A stretch of DNA of 64,000 nucleotides from Paracyclopina nana (Eukaryota > Arthropoda > Copepoda > Cyclopoida > Cyclopettidae): contig JAGUCH010000007.1 in assembly GCA_019096065.1 (NCBI GenBank), positions 2,688,501 through 2,752,500 of the forward strand. Reading direction: 5' to 3'. Below are positions 63,386-64,000 of this stretch, piece by piece. The first letter of the stretch is position 1; each line of letters begins with the position of its first letter. Both the position numbers and the translations under genes were made by a program. Under the pieces are notes generated by a model. The model was not told the origin of the DNA, did not search any database, and was given only the letters and a program-made list of their open reading frames with translations.

Positions 63386-64000
63386 ATGATGACTTTTGCC
63401 CAAAAGTTCAAAACCGACGTTTTGGAGCGATTTGCGGTGCAAATCAAGCAGCTCAAGACTGTCCTTAGCCATGTTGGCCTTTATGTTGGCCTTATAGCCT
63501 ATACTGCCATTGGAGCTTGGGTATGTAACCATAAAAATCGGATTCTCTGCCGTCTTCCTCTTCTGTGTAATAGTACTATACTGCATAAACCTCATTTCAC
63601 GAGCTTCATGATGCGAAAAAAAAGAAAGCAATCTCCTTATTGTGGGTCAGGCCCAGGCTGAAGTAACGAGGAAATGAATTGGCAAGCAACCGCTGCAAAT
63701 GCCAGATTTTGACCTTTCCACTATTGATATTGAGGCTCTGATTTCCTTAGGAGCTCTCAGGATCTCATTTCTCGCTTTTGCTGGCGCTCATTGATTAAAA
63801 AACTGCTGCAAGCTTGTTTCCCCTTTTAAATAGATCTTTCAAGTCCTGGAATTTCCCCAAGAAGAGGAGAAAATGACCACCATTCAAGGGCTGGTGATCG
63901 CAGAAAGGGAAAACTTTTTGAACCTTGTGTTCAACTTGACTTCCACACTTAATGACGATGAAATGGAAGCTCTGAGGACGTACATGATCCACGGTCCTGA
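63386..64000 (+). CDS. Two-pore domain potassium channel (5' part)
   Basis: Exon 1, 63,386-63,520 (45 residues, from MMTFAQKFKTDVLERF), is joined in phase 0 to exon 2, which starts at 63,834 and runs off the window. The join forms GLYVGLIAYTAIGAW plus IFQVLEFPQEEEK, the first membrane helix and start of the extracellular cap of TWiK/K2P channels (pattern Y-x-x-x-GAxxFxxLE). It is followed by a cap-helix stretch with an NLTS glycosylation site. Pore loops lie beyond the window. The intron is 313 bp. Leak channels of this type set the resting potential at the plasma membrane. The start ATG is the first in frame with a short basic cytosolic N-terminus, as usual. Confidence 0.8.

Overview
This window is nuclear DNA of an invertebrate animal. 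Seven protein-coding genes are confidently placed and six of them have GT-AG introns, mostly 45-100 bp. Paramyosin, a muscle protein that vertebrates lack, is present. BEL/Pao and Ty3 LTR elements, several fold-back elements and a Golgi mannosidase II, a 4EHP and a collagen-type prolyl 4-hydroxylase all fit a protostome, perhaps an arthropod or relative. The sequence alone does not name the species.

Layout. 1-7.1 kb: a decayed Ty3-type retroelement on the minus strand (gag, protease, RT, RNase H, integrase core missing) followed by an unusual string of small same-strand ORFs, then a likely CACTA-type transposase remnant. 7.8-11.6 kb: an interspersed repeat split by a 3.4-kb Foldback-like element with long, internally repetitive inverted arms and a 9-bp target duplication. 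12.0-16.3 kb: paramyosin (+), with a perfect MEF2-type site and a candidate 5' UTR intron upstream. 16.7-19.3 kb: a five-exon class A peptide GPCR (-). 20.1-24.1 kb: a seven-exon prolyl 4-hydroxylase alpha subunit (-) with one GC-AG intron. 25.6-27.0 kb: a three-exon orphan gene (-). 27.8-29.3 kb: inverted repeats and a tRNA-like sequence. 30.1-31.0 kb: a secreted protein resembling the C-terminal module of VWA7/hemicentin-type proteins (+).

31.4-43.2 kb is one composite insertion. A BEL/Pao element with 218-bp LTRs and a TATAG 5-bp duplication contains a nested Ty3-type element (36,038-41,338) with 238-bp LTRs. The BEL element has gag and RT but no visible protease, RNase H or integrase. In their place, at its 3' end, it carries an ORF with a DEDDy 3'-5' exonuclease domain and three zinc knuckles, all key acidic residues kept. 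This is the most interesting object in the window. The nested Ty3 element has its RT broken by a 78-bp tandem-repeat array and carries an internal inversion.

43.2-48.1 kb: gene-poor, with a 660-bp fold-back element and a 54-bp palindrome. 48.2-54.9 kb: ten-exon Golgi alpha-mannosidase II (-). 55.3-57.5 kb: six-exon BTBD1/2 orthologue (-). 58.1-59.0 kb: five-exon eIF4E2/4EHP (+), divergent from BTBD across 628 bp. 59.1-63.4 kb: gene-poor with one small MITE. 63.4 kb to the end: the first two exons of a two-pore potassium channel (+).

The host genes are unrelated housekeeping, muscle, signalling and secretory-pathway genes; no operon-like logic is visible. The exon chains given were built by hand from splice consensus, phase and family similarity, and each complete chain has a length divisible by three.
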